Shown here piece after piece: positions 40,497 to 51,706 of a stretch of DNA of 62,000 nt. The stretch is from Zygnema cylindricum (taxonomy: Eukaryota; Streptophyta; Zygnematophyceae; Zygnematales; Zygnemataceae). A program made the position numbers and the translations under genes. The notes beneath the pieces were generated by a model. It was not told where the DNA came from and made no database searches. It saw only the letters and a program-made list of their open reading frames with translations. Where the stretch lies: positions 7,536 to 69,535 of the forward strand of contig JBBHKE010002488.1 of assembly GCA_037447655.1 (NCBI GenBank), given 5' to 3'. Position 1 is the first letter of the stretch. Every line of letters begins with the position of its first letter.

Positions 40497-42174
40497 TGTC
40501 ATGCCGCGTCTCGTCGGCCATTTTCGTTGTTTATATTTAGGTGTTAGGACGGGCAGCCGCTACACTAATTTGTATTTGGGTGTTATATTGGTTTCGCAGG
40601 ACTGTACGACGTGTACCGTACAACCTACATTTTTTGTAATTTCCGGGATGACGATTTGGACCGTACCTGCGGTCCTACCGTACGACGTATATTTTCCGCG
40701 ATTTCCGTCGACGGTGGATTTGATTATTTCGCGTCGACCGTACGACTTACGTTGACCGGAATTCTCACGGCCACAAATTGGACCGTAGTTGCTGTCCCGC
40801 CGTACCTGTTTTAATTTCCTGGATTTTCCGCCGACGACTCATATTCGAATTCACGTCGGTGCAAATAATCTTTCCGTACCACATCTATCGCCCGCAATTT
40901 CCGCCGACGGCTACTTTGGTGATTTCACGTAAACCGTACGACTTACCTTTTTCGGAATTTCCGCGACTACAAATTGGATCGTACCTTCGGTCCTACCGTA
41001 CCTACTTTCATTTCCCGAAATCCCAGCCGACGACAATTTGGAATCATTTCGCGCGAGGGAGCATCTCGATCGTCGACGCAAAGTATACGATTTTCGTAAT
41101 ATCTCATCTGGACCGTTGACGCGTGTGACAGACAAAGCGACTGTCAGTTTTGACGAAGTGACGCGATTGGACATTTAAAAGTCGTGAACCATTTGGAGGT
41201 TCATGCATTCACATATAGACAGGAAGGGTTTTAATCCGTTGGTTATAGATTGTGTAACGTAGGGCATAGGATTTCGGCCTCCTATTGGCTGAATCCAAAC
41301 TAGACACAAATACTTACATAGCACGCTGTACTCTGATTGGCCTATTTTCGCTAGGCGTAGTTTTTGTTACTTAGTTCATTTCGGATCATTTCCTGCACAC
41401 AATTTTTCAAGTGCAGGAATTATTCATTTTATTTATTTTCAGTATTGAGGATTTTCTGTAGCCATCTTTTTATTTGTAAAATTGTCCGGACAGCTTAGAG
41501 GCGATTTTCTGCCTTTGCGTGAAGCGTCTAGTTTTCCATTACATTATCAATATCTTGTAAAGCCTTACATATAAATCTTTACGGCTTCGGCCAAGACCCA
41601 CACGGTTTCCCTTCACTTTTCTCGTCCTTTTGAGTGGATTTCGACCGCGATCTCACAACACAAACTTCTTTCCCCGGTTGTGGCTGAATTTTAATTAGTG
41701 TGGAAGTTGCATGTTGGGATTATTGATTTGTTGTTTTATTTCTTGAGATTGTGTATTTATTTCTATTTGGCTTTTGCGCATCTTTTGAGTTTGGTTATCT
41801 CAAACCTCATAAGAGTCGGGCATATTGTCATTTTCAGTTTATGTTTATCTTTCTCGGTTGTTTATGTTTTGATTCCTTTTATTTAAGTATAAATTCAGAT
41901 TATTCTCGATAAAGATAACTCCTGCAAGGAATATAAATAGACCATGGGGCCTAGTGGTCATCCATCGGCTTAGTGGATCCGATATAAACCGGCCTAACCA
42001 TAACCAGCTAAGTCGTTGACCTTTCTTTTTCTTCCACCTTGCCTGTTGTTATATTTACCCATTGTTGCTTTTATGTTTTATTTCATTTACGATATCTCGC
42101 TATCATTTGAGATTAAGTTGAGCAGAAATGATGATATTGCATGCATCTTCATGTTATTTGACACATGCACGACA
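40497..42174 (+). mobile_element. Solo gypsy LTR inside CopF LTR
   Basis: It starts TGTCATGCCGCG and ends GCACGACA, giving TG to CA, 1,678 bp. GGTC flanks both sides (40493-40496 and 42175-42178), a probable 4-bp target duplication. Its start equals block Y at 32091 and its end equals block X at 31899, so it defines the full gypsy LTR. No internal gypsy sequence is present, as expected after LTR-LTR recombination. Its middle (41090-41950) has no other copy here. Confidence 0.82.
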
Positions 42175-42244
42175 GGTCAGGGTTATCCTAGAGTCTTCTT
42201 AGAAGTTGTCCACTCCGAGGACTTATGGAGGTCTCACAGTTTCA

Positions 42245-42259
42245 GGTTATGGGCCCACC
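42245..42259 (+). other. CopF primer-binding site, tRNA-iMet anticodon-arm type
   Basis: GGTTATGGGCCCACC immediately follows the LTR end TTCA, as in CopC and CopG. Confidence 0.8.
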
Positions 42260-43208
42260 CTCTAGGGTACCCATCTTTAATGGAACTGGCTTCATATACT
42301 AGGAAAGTATGATGATACGAGCTCTATGCGAGAAAAGGTTTTGGGGGATAGTGAGTGGACGAGTGGGGCGTCCATCAAGTCTTGGAGTCCCTCCAAGGTT
42401 TGGAGGAAGCAAATTCACAAGGAAAGCAGATCCATCTCCAACGGAGGAGACAAAGGAAAGAGAGGTGGTGGACAGAGCAACGGAGAAGGAGACGACCTCA
42501 CCAATAGCAACTGGTTCAACATTCATGTCACCTATTCCGAGGAACGTTGAGAATGATACTGATACCTGCCACTTCAACAATATGGCCGCAAAGCACTTCA
42601 TCCTCCCCCATTTTACTCGAGGGCTTGCATGTCCTCATTTGAGGGTAGAAAGGGCATCCGATCTTTGGATGGCTCTCATAGAGATGTACCGAAGTGGTAC
42701 GATTTAGCAAAAACAGTTGGCTGATCAGAAAGTTAACGAGTATGTATACAAAGGGGGGAAGATGTTGGATTTCTGCAATGAGCTTGCTACACTTTTTATG
42801 GAGCTAGAGAGTGCTGGAAAAGATTTTAGTGAAAAAGAAAAGGTTAACTGTTTACTGATGAAGTTACCCGATGAGTTCGAGAACATAGTCAACCGTGTGT
42901 AGGACTTGCCGGACTCAAGAAGGATATGGAACTCAGTGGTAGGGATGATTCTCGTTCGGGAGAATACGATTGAGATCCGAAGGGGAGGAAAGAGTGGGCA
43001 AGCCTTGGCAGCTGCGACCGATTGGAGGAACAAGGATTCCCGGAAATCGGTCAGAAACTATGGGGGGAGGGAGAAGAAAAATCAGACCAAGGAGTACAGA
43101 CCAAGGGCTCCCAAAGGTTTATGTCATTTTTGTAAGAAACATGGGAACTATATGGCAGAGTGCACTAAGCTAACCGAGCTTCGGTTAAAGGAGAGACTGA
43201 CTGATTGA
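42245..43208 (+). pseudogene. CopF Gag
   Basis: 42309-42707 holds a basic N-terminal region and NNMAAKHFILPHFTRGLA, then LWMALIEMYRSG. After a TAG at 42706, 42717-42902 reads VNEYVYKGGKMLDFCNELATL and CLLMKLPDEFENIVNRV. A TAG at 42900 precedes the segment 42906-43208, with ILVRENTIEIRRGGKSGQALA and the zinc knuckle CHFCKKHGNYMAEC. The same stops are found in CopG. Confidence 0.87.
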
Positions 43209-43235
43209 ACCCCGAGAGGAAAGAAAAAATCCCTT

Positions 43236-44117
43236 GTGACACATGTACATGAGGCGGAATCCGAGGAGGAGGACGATGAGCTTCTATTGGATGAGGAGTT
43301 GGAGGCGAAAAACGAGGTCAAAATTCCACAAAGGCATAAATGTGCTTACGGTGGATTGAAAGGTGAAGCAGGTTGGATTGTAGATTCAGGTGCCTCCATG
43401 CACATGTGTAAGGATAAGCACCTGTTCACTAAGATAAGAAAGATTCTCATCGTAGAGATAGAGTACGGGGATGGGAGGATAGTCACTACTACTCTTGTAG
43501 GATCGGTAGATCTGAAAGTGTTAGTAGAAGGAAAGACATCTATAGTAACATTCTCCGATGTATTGTTTATTCCGAAGTTGAACAAAAACCTCATCTCTAA
43601 ATCTGTATTAGATGATATGGGTTTTTTTATTAGCACTAGGGAAGGAGTCTTAACTGCTAGTTTTGAGGAAGAGGTCTATTTCATTGCTGAGAAAGGTAGC
43701 CAAGGGATGTTTAGGCTGATTTTAAGTAATGAAACAAAAAAACTTTATTATGTTGGTGTTCATGATATTATGATGTGGCATAAGAGGCTTGGGCATGTGA
43801 ATCTAGATAAGTTAAGAGAGATGAAAAAGGTGGGAGTGGTGGAAGGGATTCAGTTCAGTGAGAGTGATAATATAAGTGATTGTAGTGGATGTGCTCAAGG
43901 TAGAGCACACAGATTACCCTTTCCCAAAACAGCCACTTATAAGGGAGAAAAAATTCTAGATTTAGTACACACAGATATTTGGGGACCGGCTAAAGTGCCC
44001 TCACCAGGGGGGAAGAGATTTATGATGACTATCAGTGATGATTGGTCTCAATATTCCAAGGTGTATTTTTTGAAAAACAAGTTAGAGGCTCATGATTGTT
44101 TTAGAGAATATAAATAA
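43236..44117 (+). CDS. CopF protease and integrase N-terminal half
   Basis: A 293-codon open frame begins with an acidic linker (EAESEEEDDELLLDEELE), then RHKCAYGGL and the protease active site WIVDSGASMHMC at about residues 49-60. It continues through the protease body to the pre-integrase zinc region MMWHKRLGHVNLDKLREMKK and SDCSGCAQGRAHRLPFP. The integrase start ILDLVHTDIWGPAK carries the first catalytic D. The protease would cut the polyprotein; the integrase would insert cDNA. The frame ends at a TAA at 44115. Confidence 0.85.
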   Translation: MTHVHEAESEEEDDELLLDEELEAKNEVKIPQRHKCAYGGLKGEAGWIVDSGASMHMCKDKHLFTKIRKILIVEIEYGDGRIVTTTLVGSVDLKVLVEGKTSIVTFSDVLFIPKLNKNLISKSVLDDMGFFISTREGVLTASFEEEVYFIAEKGSQGMFRLILSNETKKLYYVGVHDIMMWHKRLGHVNLDKLREMKKVGVVEGIQFSESDNISDCSGCAQGRAHRLPFPKTATYKGEKILDLVHTDIWGPAKVPSPGGKRFMMTISDDWSQYSKVYFLKNKLEAHDCFREYK

Positions 44118-44929
44118 TGGAGCGAAAAAATCCATGAAACTCCAATCACGAGATTAACGAGTGATAATGGTGGAGAGTATACTTCTAATTAGTTTGAAGA
44201 TTTTCTGAGGGAAGATGGAGTCCCACACCAAAAGACAGTTCCTGAAAACCTAGAACAGAATGAGTAGCTGAAAGATTAAATAGAACACTATATGATAGTG
44301 CTAGAAGTATGTTGTCGGACAAAAAGATAGGAAAAAGGTTTTGGGCCAAAGCAATGAACTGTGTTAATTACCTCAAAAATAGAGTTCTTACTTCAACTAT
44401 AAAAGATCAAACACCTTATGAGAGATAGACAGGTCCGAAACCAGACATATCTCACTTAAAGGTTTTCAGCAGTCAAGTATTCAGTCCAGACACAGATCAG
44501 TCTAATTGGAAGCTAGATCCTAAAGGAAAACCGGGATACTTATTAGGATATGATGAGGATGTTAAAGGATATAGAGTTTATGATCTAAAAAGGGAAGATA
44601 TAATCTTAGTAAAGCATCTAGTAGTTATGGATGAAGGAAAGTTTGTGGATCCCTTCAAGTATACAAAGTCAGTAAAAATCAGATTTGAGTCAGAAAATTA
44701 CGATGACTTTGAGCCTCCTAACTATCCCGGTTGTAGAGAAGATGACATTCTTGCAAGTACAAATCAGACCAAAAATAACTCGGCTGCGGAAACTCCAGTG
44801 AGAACTCTACCCGAAGCGGAAGACGTGGTGGAAACTGATTCGATTCAAGGGACAAGGGAGAAGCTGAGATTGTTCAAAAGAACCCACGAGAACCATCTAT
44901 TCCGACCACAGATTTTGAGGGGGGAATGA
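44118..44929 (+). pseudogene. CopF integrase C-terminal half
   Basis: Frames change several times. Traces of the second catalytic D (LTSDNGGEYTSN at about 44157-44190) and of the E region (AERLNRTL, broken at 44260-44290) can be read. 44627-44929 encodes the integrase tail (KFVDPFKYTKSVKIRFES) and an acidic linker. Confidence 0.78.
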
Positions 44930-45102
44930 GAAGTAGCAAAAGATTGCAGGAAAAACAGGTTAATAACAAGGTAACAAAACTATCTCATCAAGATGAACCT
45001 CAAACTTATGAAGAGGCGATGATATGTCCAGAAAGGAACCGGTGGAAGACAGCCATCAATGAGGAGATGGCCTCAATTATGACAGCCGTTACTTAGGAGC
45101 TG

Positions 45103-45928
45103 GTGGATTGTCCACCTAACCGAAAACCAATCGGTTGCAAGTGGGTTTTCATATTAAAATTGAACCTAGATAACACGATTGAGCGCTACAAGGCACGATT
45201 AGTGGCAAAGGGATTTACACAAAAGGAGGGAATTGACTACGAGGAAACCTTTGCCCTGGTCGTCGGATTCCCCTCCGTCCGCATACTTCTCAGTCTGACA
45301 GCAGCGGAAGACATGGAGGTGCACGAGATGGACATCAAGACAACCTTTTTGCATGGAGAATTGGAAGAAGAGATCTTCCTGCGACAACCCGAAGGATTTG
45401 TGGAGGAAGGAGAGGAGAGTAAAGTATGTCGACTGATTAAATCTCTTTATGGTTTGAAACAAGCGCCCCGACAGTGGAATAAGAAGCTTGATGAGTTTTT
45501 TACCGGTCTGGGTTATATCCAGACCAGTTCAGATCACTCAATCTATGTTTTTGGAGATGAGAAAGGTGTTATATTTATTGCAATTTATGTTGATGATATG
45601 CTTGTTTTAAGTAAATCAATGAAAAAAAATAATAAACTGAAAACCGATCTTAAGGGGAGATTTGAGATGAAGGATATGGGGGAAGCAAAATATATTTTGG
45701 GAATTCAAGTAAAAAAACGACCGAAAAAGAAAGATTATAAGATTGACTAAAAAAGAAGCAATAGGGAACATGCTTGAAAAATTTCAAATGGATAAAGCTA
45801 ATAGTTGTACAACTCCAATGGAGTTAAAGAAGGGAAGTGAGGGGAGTGAGGAAGAAGGAGTCATAGTCCTAGACGAGGAATTATCTCCTGAAGAACAGAA
45901 GTTCATGCAGACTATTCCTTACAGGCAA
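45103..45928 (+). pseudogene. CopF reverse transcriptase, cut at the gypsy junction
   Basis: 45103-45750 reads [21 protein letters not shown] split by domain, then EEIFLRQPEGFVEEGEESKV, LYGLKQAPRQWNKKLDEF and the active box AIYVDDMLVLSKS. After a TAA at 45748 the next frame continues TKKEAIGNMLEKFQMDKA and EQKFMQTIPYRQA. At 45929 the sequence becomes gypsy RT. Confidence 0.88.
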
Positions 45929-45953
45929 GCACGCTGCTCACATCGAATGGGTA

Positions 45954-47171
45954 TTGACTGAATTGAAAAAGGTCGGATTAAAATGTCATCCAGCGAAATG
46001 CACCTTTGGAGCCGAGGGAGTGCCTTACCTCGGCCATTTTATCTCGGCTGAGGGGATCACTCCTCTCGAAGCAAAGGTAGAGGCAATCAGTAAATTGCCT
46101 GCTCCCACGGACCTCACCAGTCTGCGAGCCTTTCTCGGACTTGCTAATTATTATCGCAGGTTTGTATCTAATTTTAGCACCATCGCATCTCCGTTAAACG
46201 ACCTTCTCAAGAAGGAAGTGGCGTTTATATGGGGTCCCGATCAGATTTCCGCATTTCAAAAATTAAAAACCGCCTTATCGAGTGCTCCAATTCTCCGTCC
46301 TCCCAATCACAAACTTCCTTTTTGTCTCCAAACAGATTTTGGAAAACCCGGAATCGCTGCCATCTTGACACAAAGAGAGTTGAGCGGAGAGGAATACGTA
46401 GTTGCTTACGCGAGTAGAAGCAATAACCGGGCTGAATCAAATTATAGTAGCTACGAAGGAGAGTGTCTAGCCGCGGTTTGGGGAGTCGTTCACTTCCGCC
46501 ATTATTTGTACGGAAAACCTTTCACACTCTTAGCTGACCATCAGCCACTGCATTGGCTGATGACTAATGATAAGATTTTCGGGAAACTAGCCCGATGGGC
46601 TTTAATCTTACAAGAATATGACGTTGAAATCATTCATCGACCCGGTCTGCTTAGTCTAAATGCGGACGGGATTTCCCGAAATCCTTTGCCTCGAACAACG
46701 GATAACGGAGTTCGACAGGATTTCGACGACGATGAGGTTCCGGCCATGTCGACGGGTTCTTATCTTACTTACTGTCTGGCCTCTATTCCGAACCCCCGTC
46801 CCGCCACAGATCCTTGGCGTGATGGGCCTGTCATTCTTTTCCTATCCTCCCAGACCTTCAGGTCCGACACTACCTCTGATGAAGAAGACAGAGTGAAAAA
46901 GAGGGCCAAAAGTTACCTTTGGCTCGAGGGATCTTTAGTTCGGTTGTTGGCAGACAGAAGCCATAAGCACGTTCCGCGGCCTATCGAGCGTCTTTCTCTC
47001 ATTGAGCAGATTCACACTGAGCTTGGTCACTACGGTACCAAGCGAACGTTAAGTCTAGTTCAGGTACAGTATTGGTGGTCAAGAATGCAGGTTTATTCTA
47101 TCGATGGTCGGTCGATCTGGCCGGACCTTTCCACATATCACGTAGGGGGAAACAATACATCATCATTATGA
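45954..47171 (+). CDS. GypB RT connection, RNase H and integrase zinc start
   Basis: This is an uninterrupted 405-codon frame. It begins MTELKKVGLKCHPAKC, followed by YLGHFISAEGI, FLGLANYYRRFV and the RNase H block LPFCLQTDFGKPG. It keeps SRSNNRAESNYSSYEGECL, where GypA has a stop. HYLYGKPFTLLADHQPLHWL shows the intact RNase H ADH motif. It ends in HTELGHYGTKRTLSL and YWW. The start is an internal methionine, and the true frame begins at the junction. Confidence 0.87.
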   Translation: MTELKKVGLKCHPAKCTFGAEGVPYLGHFISAEGITPLEAKVEAISKLPAPTDLTSLRAFLGLANYYRRFVSNFSTIASPLNDLLKKEVAFIWGPDQISAFQKLKTALSSAPILRPPNHKLPFCLQTDFGKPGIAAILTQRELSGEEYVVAYASRSNNRAESNYSSYEGECLAAVWGVVHFRHYLYGKPFTLLADHQPLHWLMTNDKIFGKLARWALILQEYDVEIIHRPGLLSLNADGISRNPLPRTTDNGVRQDFDDDEVPAMSTGSYLTYCLASIPNPRPATDPWRDGPVILFLSSQTFRSDTTSDEEDRVKKRAKSYLWLEGSLVRLLADRSHKHVPRPIERLSLIEQIHTELGHYGTKRTLSLVQVQYWWSRMQVYSIDGRSIWPDLSTYHVGGNNTSSL

Positions 47172-48184
47172 TCGAAAATTTTAGTAAGTGGGTAGAAGTC
47201 GTAGCCCTGCCTCACAAGACAGCTAAGTTAACCACCTCAACTTTTAAGGAACATGTCCTTATGAGATACGGTGCCCCAGCCGAGGTCCTTACGGATCAGG
47301 GTACAGTATTTCGAGGAGAATTTCAAGAGATGCTTGATGAGGCTCTCATCCATCATCGTCGTACTAGCCGGGATCACCCCCAGGCCGATGGCCTGGCTGA
47401 ACGGGCAATCCAGACATTTAAAGGTGCCTTGCATAAGCATTGCTTAGAAAAACACATTTCGGTTTGGGACGAGTCCCTCGGCTACATTACCATGGGATAT
47501 CGTATGTCTGTTCAGGCTAGTCTAGCTAATTTCAGCCCGTACTATGTTTTATTTGGGCGACAACCGTTGTTCGGTCGCAATATTCAGAAAGCTGCGAGCT
47601 TTCCACTTCCACTGATGTATGACACTATTTTTTTGGAAGAACTCACTCGTCGTGCTTTGCTTTTTGCCCGTGAAATGCCCATGGCTTTTGATAACCTGTA
47701 GATTGCCCAGCATCGGGACACACTCCGGTTTGCCACCACTCGAAGCGGCACTTATAGACCGCAACAGAAGCCCTATCGGGTGGGAGATTATGTTTATCTT
47801 CGCAAGCAATCTTTTGACACTTTGGACACGGATGTTTCTGCACACATCCTACGTATTATCGAGGTGGATCCGAACGGAATGTTGGGATTACAAGGAGCAG
47901 ACACACGGACTTTTCGAGAGCACTCTAAGAACTGTGCTCCATGTTATCTACCAGATTTGTCGCAGGATATGGATCCTATGCGGATGCCGATAACGGAGGC
48001 GACAGCATGTACCTTTTGTCATGGGTCGGACGGGGAAACTACCATGTTACTTTGTGATCATTGCAATCAGGGGTTTCACATGGAGTGTTTGGTGCCACCA
48101 TTGTTGGCGGTTCCAGATGGTCACAGGTTTTGCCACGGATGTCGCGAGCTTCCGGTCGTGTTGGCCAACTCCTCTGCCGGCTAA
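47072..48184 (+). pseudogene. GypB integrase core with PHD finger, one nonsense codon
   Basis: This is in a -1 frame relative to RNase H, as in GypA. The D-D-E residues are in VDLAGPF, VLTDQGTVF and ADGLAERAIQTFK, and this copy keeps the usual R after E. A TAG at 47699 interrupts the frame where GypA has CAG. The frame resumes to YLRKQ and the PHD finger (CTFC, LCDHC, GFHMEC, RFCHGC) at about 48008-48145. The PHD ligands are complete in both copies. Confidence 0.87.
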
Positions 48185-48392
48185 AGAGGTGGGGGGGGGG
48201 AATAAACCGACCTAACCATAACCAGCTTAGTCGTTGGCCTTTCTTTTTCTTCCACCTTGCGTGTTGTTGTATTTATCCATTGTTGCTTTTATGTTTTATT
48301 TCATTTACGATATCTCGCTATCATTTGAGTTTAAGTTGAGCACAGCTGATGATATTGCATGCATCTTCATGTTATTTGACACATGCAGGACA

Positions 48393-50467
48393 AGAGAGAG
48401 AGAGAAGGCCAAGCTTCAAGCCACGATGGCGGCCATGATGAAAGAGCAAGTTGCAGCTTTCATGGCGGAAATAAAACCCTAGTTTACAGAGATGACCAAA
48501 ATGGTCGTCCATGCGTCGTCGTTGGCCTACCAAACCCTTCGAGATTCTACCATCCAACAACCTGCATCTACTTTTGATAAGGGCTCAGCCGATCACAACC
48601 CTACATCTAGAGTGTCGCTTTATTTGCAAGGAACCTCTCCCTCTTTTGTATGCAACAACTTTAGCTATAGTAGTTGAAGCACCTATGATATTTGACAGAA
48701 CCATCCACGAGGCTTAACGTGTCAAAGGACCGGTGAGCATGTTGTCGGCGATGATAGAAGACGTTCCTAGAGACATTTCCCTAATATATAAGGTTGCTGC
48801 GATTGCGGCGTTGAGGGCCTTGCAACTGAACCGTAGTCTTTGGACTGTTTAGCCGGTTACGACCGATGAACACCGAACCCCAAACCCCCACATCAACTTT
48901 TTTGATAACTCACGGGTTATTTTCTATCAACGGTATCTCTCTCTCTCTCCCTTTGATAGACACTGAAGGCAAACCTGTGATTCTCGGATCCAAATTTGCG
49001 CTCAAGCTTGTTTTGACAACAGACAAGCTTTAGGCTAACGCCACTCGATTTTTCACCTCGGCTGAGACCATAGAGCCGGTCCTTGGAATCACAAAAGACC
49101 TGCTCATCTTTCGGGTTCAGACTTGAACCGAAAATGAGTTCGTTGAAATTTCCGTTCAGGCACTAGTCACTAAATGCAACATTTTGGAGCATTTAGTGGG
49201 TCAGGATGTCATATTCCGAGTCGGTGGTGGTGTGGACATGCACGATCAAACATTCAAATACTGACCGACACACTTTTTGGGGAGCAAAATTTGTCTCCTT
49301 GTCATTTTAACCCTTGAGCGTATCCCACTATGGCCCATTCGACTTCGGCATTTATCGCTTTCTCGCGTAAACCTTGACTGTTGCCCACTATCGCCCATTC
49401 TGCTTTTGTTCATCTCGCTTTTTGGGTAACTCTGTAGGAGAAGAAATCTTCTACCCTTTGTCGGCAGAAGAGATCTTACCTTTTTTTCCTGTGAGCCAGG
49501 TTTCTTAATCAACAGGGGAAACTTCGATTATATTTACAAAGCTACTTTACTTATCGCACTTTCTCCTATTCGAACTATCCCTTCGATTCCCACGGATCCT
49601 TTAGGCTTCCTAACCATTAACTAGAAGCTTATCTAAAGAGTCCACATCATAACGGGGTTGTTATTTTAGATCTATTTGTTGGGATCAGAACCTCTCTTTT
49701 GTCTTTTTTTCGGATCGGGCTTCTCATTCGTCAGTACTACATAGTTGAGATAGATGCATTGGCACGAAAAACGCAACTCGATCATTTTCACCTTTTGAAT
49801 GCAAAATACCCTTATCTCTTCCCTAAGACGAAATACTCCTCATGCATACTGCTTTACCGCAAGACATTCACTCTTAGCAACCATCATTTACTAGAATTAG
49901 AACCGTTATAGTTGGTTTTTGGGGGGTGGGAATGCCAAGATATGTTGTGAGCGTTGAAAGGCCTCAATTTCGCCGATCCTTGTGCGAAGCTTTTTTTTGA
50001 ATTTATGATAGTCATACACTTATTACAAACTCTCGATCGGCCCGTTGGCTATATTCTCAATAATGTAGTCGTTTGTAATGATGCATGCCTTATGGTGTTG
50101 ATTGATTATAAGCGGATGGAACAGTTGGTCACACCACCTCTCATTATTGATGCGGCTCGTCACGGATCTTTGCCGCATTGAGTTTGGTCTAAATGGACGA
50201 ACCTGATTGATATTGGCTGTCTTTAGGAAGCTTATGTCACGGTTTGCAGGCCATCGGTCGATATTCAATCAGCACTCCCCCCTTTCACTGAGTGCATCCA
50301 TACATACACACAGATTTTCCACCCAATTTTGGCATTAATGTACTCGGACAACCACTTAAGGTCCTTCCCATTTTGGTCTCATATCCCAATCGCATACATA
50401 TTCACATCATCCACTCTAAGGGAGTACTCTACCCTTATTATTTTTCTTTTCTCATATTTATTCTTTT
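48393..50467 (+). pseudogene. GypC: decayed gypsy with protease and methyltransferase
   Basis: It starts with a Gag-like coil (ATMAAMMKEQVAAFMAEIKP at 48422-48480) and lacks most of the capsid. 48900-49260 reads as a retroviral-type aspartic protease (GLFSINGISLSLPLIDTEGK, the D-T-G site changed to D-T-E, then ALVTKCNILEHLVGQDVIF). A linker at 49430-49620 is equal to that of GypA. 49640-50440 is a methyltransferase remnant. RT, RNase H and integrase are absent. It ends where block X of the gypsy LTR begins near 50468. Confidence 0.75.
49640..50440 (+). pseudogene. GypC methyltransferase remnant
   Basis: Motif I is eroded. Readable parts include LIRQYYIVEIDALARKTQL (motif II region), LVFGGWECQD (motif IV with the catalytic cysteine), LNFADPCAKLFFEF, GYILNNVVVCNDA (motif VI, E changed to N), PPLIIDAARHGSLPH, and DFPPNFGINVLGQPLKVLPIL, which matches the C-terminal part of the GypA enzyme. 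At least five stops occur. Sequence divergence from GypA is large, which makes the shared W-E-C-Q informative. Confidence 0.82.
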
Positions 50468-50593
50468 TCATATTTACCCATTGTTGCTTTTATGTTTTAT
50501 TTCATTTACGATATCTCGCTATCATTTGAGATTAAGTTGAGCAGAAATGATGATATTGCATGCATCTTCATGTTATTTGACACATGCACGACA
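50468..50593 (+). repeat. Gypsy LTR end block (X) before CopG
   Basis: It is identical in position and nearly in sequence to the end of the solo LTR of CopF, and is followed by the same CopF LTR tail (50594-50663). It is therefore a piece of a duplicated solo LTR. Confidence 0.85.
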
Positions 50594-50663
50594 GGTCAGG
50601 GTTATCCTAGAGGCTTCTTAGAAGTTGTCCACTCTGAGGACTTATAGAGGTCTCACAGTTTCA

Positions 50664-50678
50664 GGTTATGGGCCCACC
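50664..50678 (+). other. CopG primer-binding site, tRNA-iMet anticodon-arm type
   Basis: GGTTATGGGCCCACC follows the LTR end TTCA, identical to CopF and CopC. Confidence 0.8.
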
Positions 50679-50711
50679 CTCTAGGGTACCCATCTTTAAT
50701 GGAACTGGCTT

Positions 50712-51663
50712 CATATACTAGGAAAGTATGATGATAGGAGCTCTATGCGAGAAAAGGTTTTGGGGGATAGTGAGTGGACGAGTGGGGCGTCCATCAAGTC
50801 TTGGAGTCCCTCCAAGGTTTGGAGGAAGCAAATTCACAAGGAAAGCAGATCCATCTCCAACGGAGGAGACAAAGGAAGGAGAGGTGGTGGACAGAGCAAC
50901 GGAGAAGGAGACGACCTCACCAATACCAACTGGTTCAACATTCATGTCACCTATTCCGAGGAACGTTGAGAATGATACTGATACCTGCCACTTCAACAAT
51001 ATGGCCGCAAAGCACTTCATCCTCCCCCATTTTACTCAAGGGCTTGCATGTCCTCATTTGAGGGTAGAAAGGGCATCCGATCTTTGGATGGCTCTTATAG
51101 AGATGTACCGAAGTGGTACGATGTAGCAAAAACAGTTGGCTGATCAGAAAGTTAACGAGTATGTATACAAAGGGGGGAAGATGTTGGATTTCTGCAATGA
51201 GCTTGCTACACTTTTTATGGAGCTAGAGAGTGCTGGAAAAGATTTTAGTGAAAAAGAAAAGGTTAACTGTTTACTGATGAAGTTACCCGATGAGTTCGAG
51301 AACATAGTCAACCGTGTGTAGGACTCGCCGGACTCAAGAAGGATATGGAACTGTGTGGTAGGGATGATTCTCGTTCGGGAGAATACGATTGAGATCCAAA
51401 GGGGAGGAAAGAGTGGGCAAGCCTTGGCAGCTGCGACTGATTGGAGGAACAAGGATTCCCGGAAATTGGTCAGAAACTATGGGAGGAGGGAGCAGAAAAA
51501 TCTGACCGACGAGTTAGGACCAAGGGCTCCCAAAGGTTTATGTCATTTTGGTAAGAAACCGGGGCACTATATGGCAGAGTGCACTAAACTAACCGAGCTT
51601 CGGTTAAAGGAGGGGCAGACAAGTGGAACCCGGAGAGGAAAGAAAAAGGCCCTTGTGACATAG
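50712..51663 (+). pseudogene. CopG Gag
   Basis: It has the same structure as CopF Gag, including the stops at 51123 and 51319. The zinc knuckle reads CHFGKKPGHYMAEC, so the second cysteine is replaced by G, a loss not present in CopF. Confidence 0.87.
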
Positions 51664-51706
51664 GTACACGAGGCAGAATCCGAAAGACGAGGACGATGAG
51701 CTTCTA

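Larger units (their letters stand above)
39503..45928 (+). mobile_element. CopF: Copia element interrupted by a gypsy solo LTR and truncated
   Basis: The 5' LTR starts TGTAGAAATTAATGG at 39503, runs to 40496, is interrupted by a gypsy LTR to 42174, and ends at 42244. Gag, protease, integrase and RT follow to 45928. There the sequence switches within the RT/RNase H connection (PYRQA) to gypsy RT. No 3' LTR exists. CopF and CopG share most defects and differ by few bases. Confidence 0.88.
45929..48392 (+). mobile_element. GypB: 3' half of a GypA-like gypsy element
   Basis: It starts within RT, after the catalytic box, at a position equal to about 29624 of GypA, and runs through RNase H, integrase, PHD finger, polypurine tract and block X (48199-48392). 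It is highly similar to GypA over its whole length, including the integrase zinc-domain deletion. The left edge is the junction with CopF with at most 2-3 bases of shared sequence. Confidence 0.9.
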
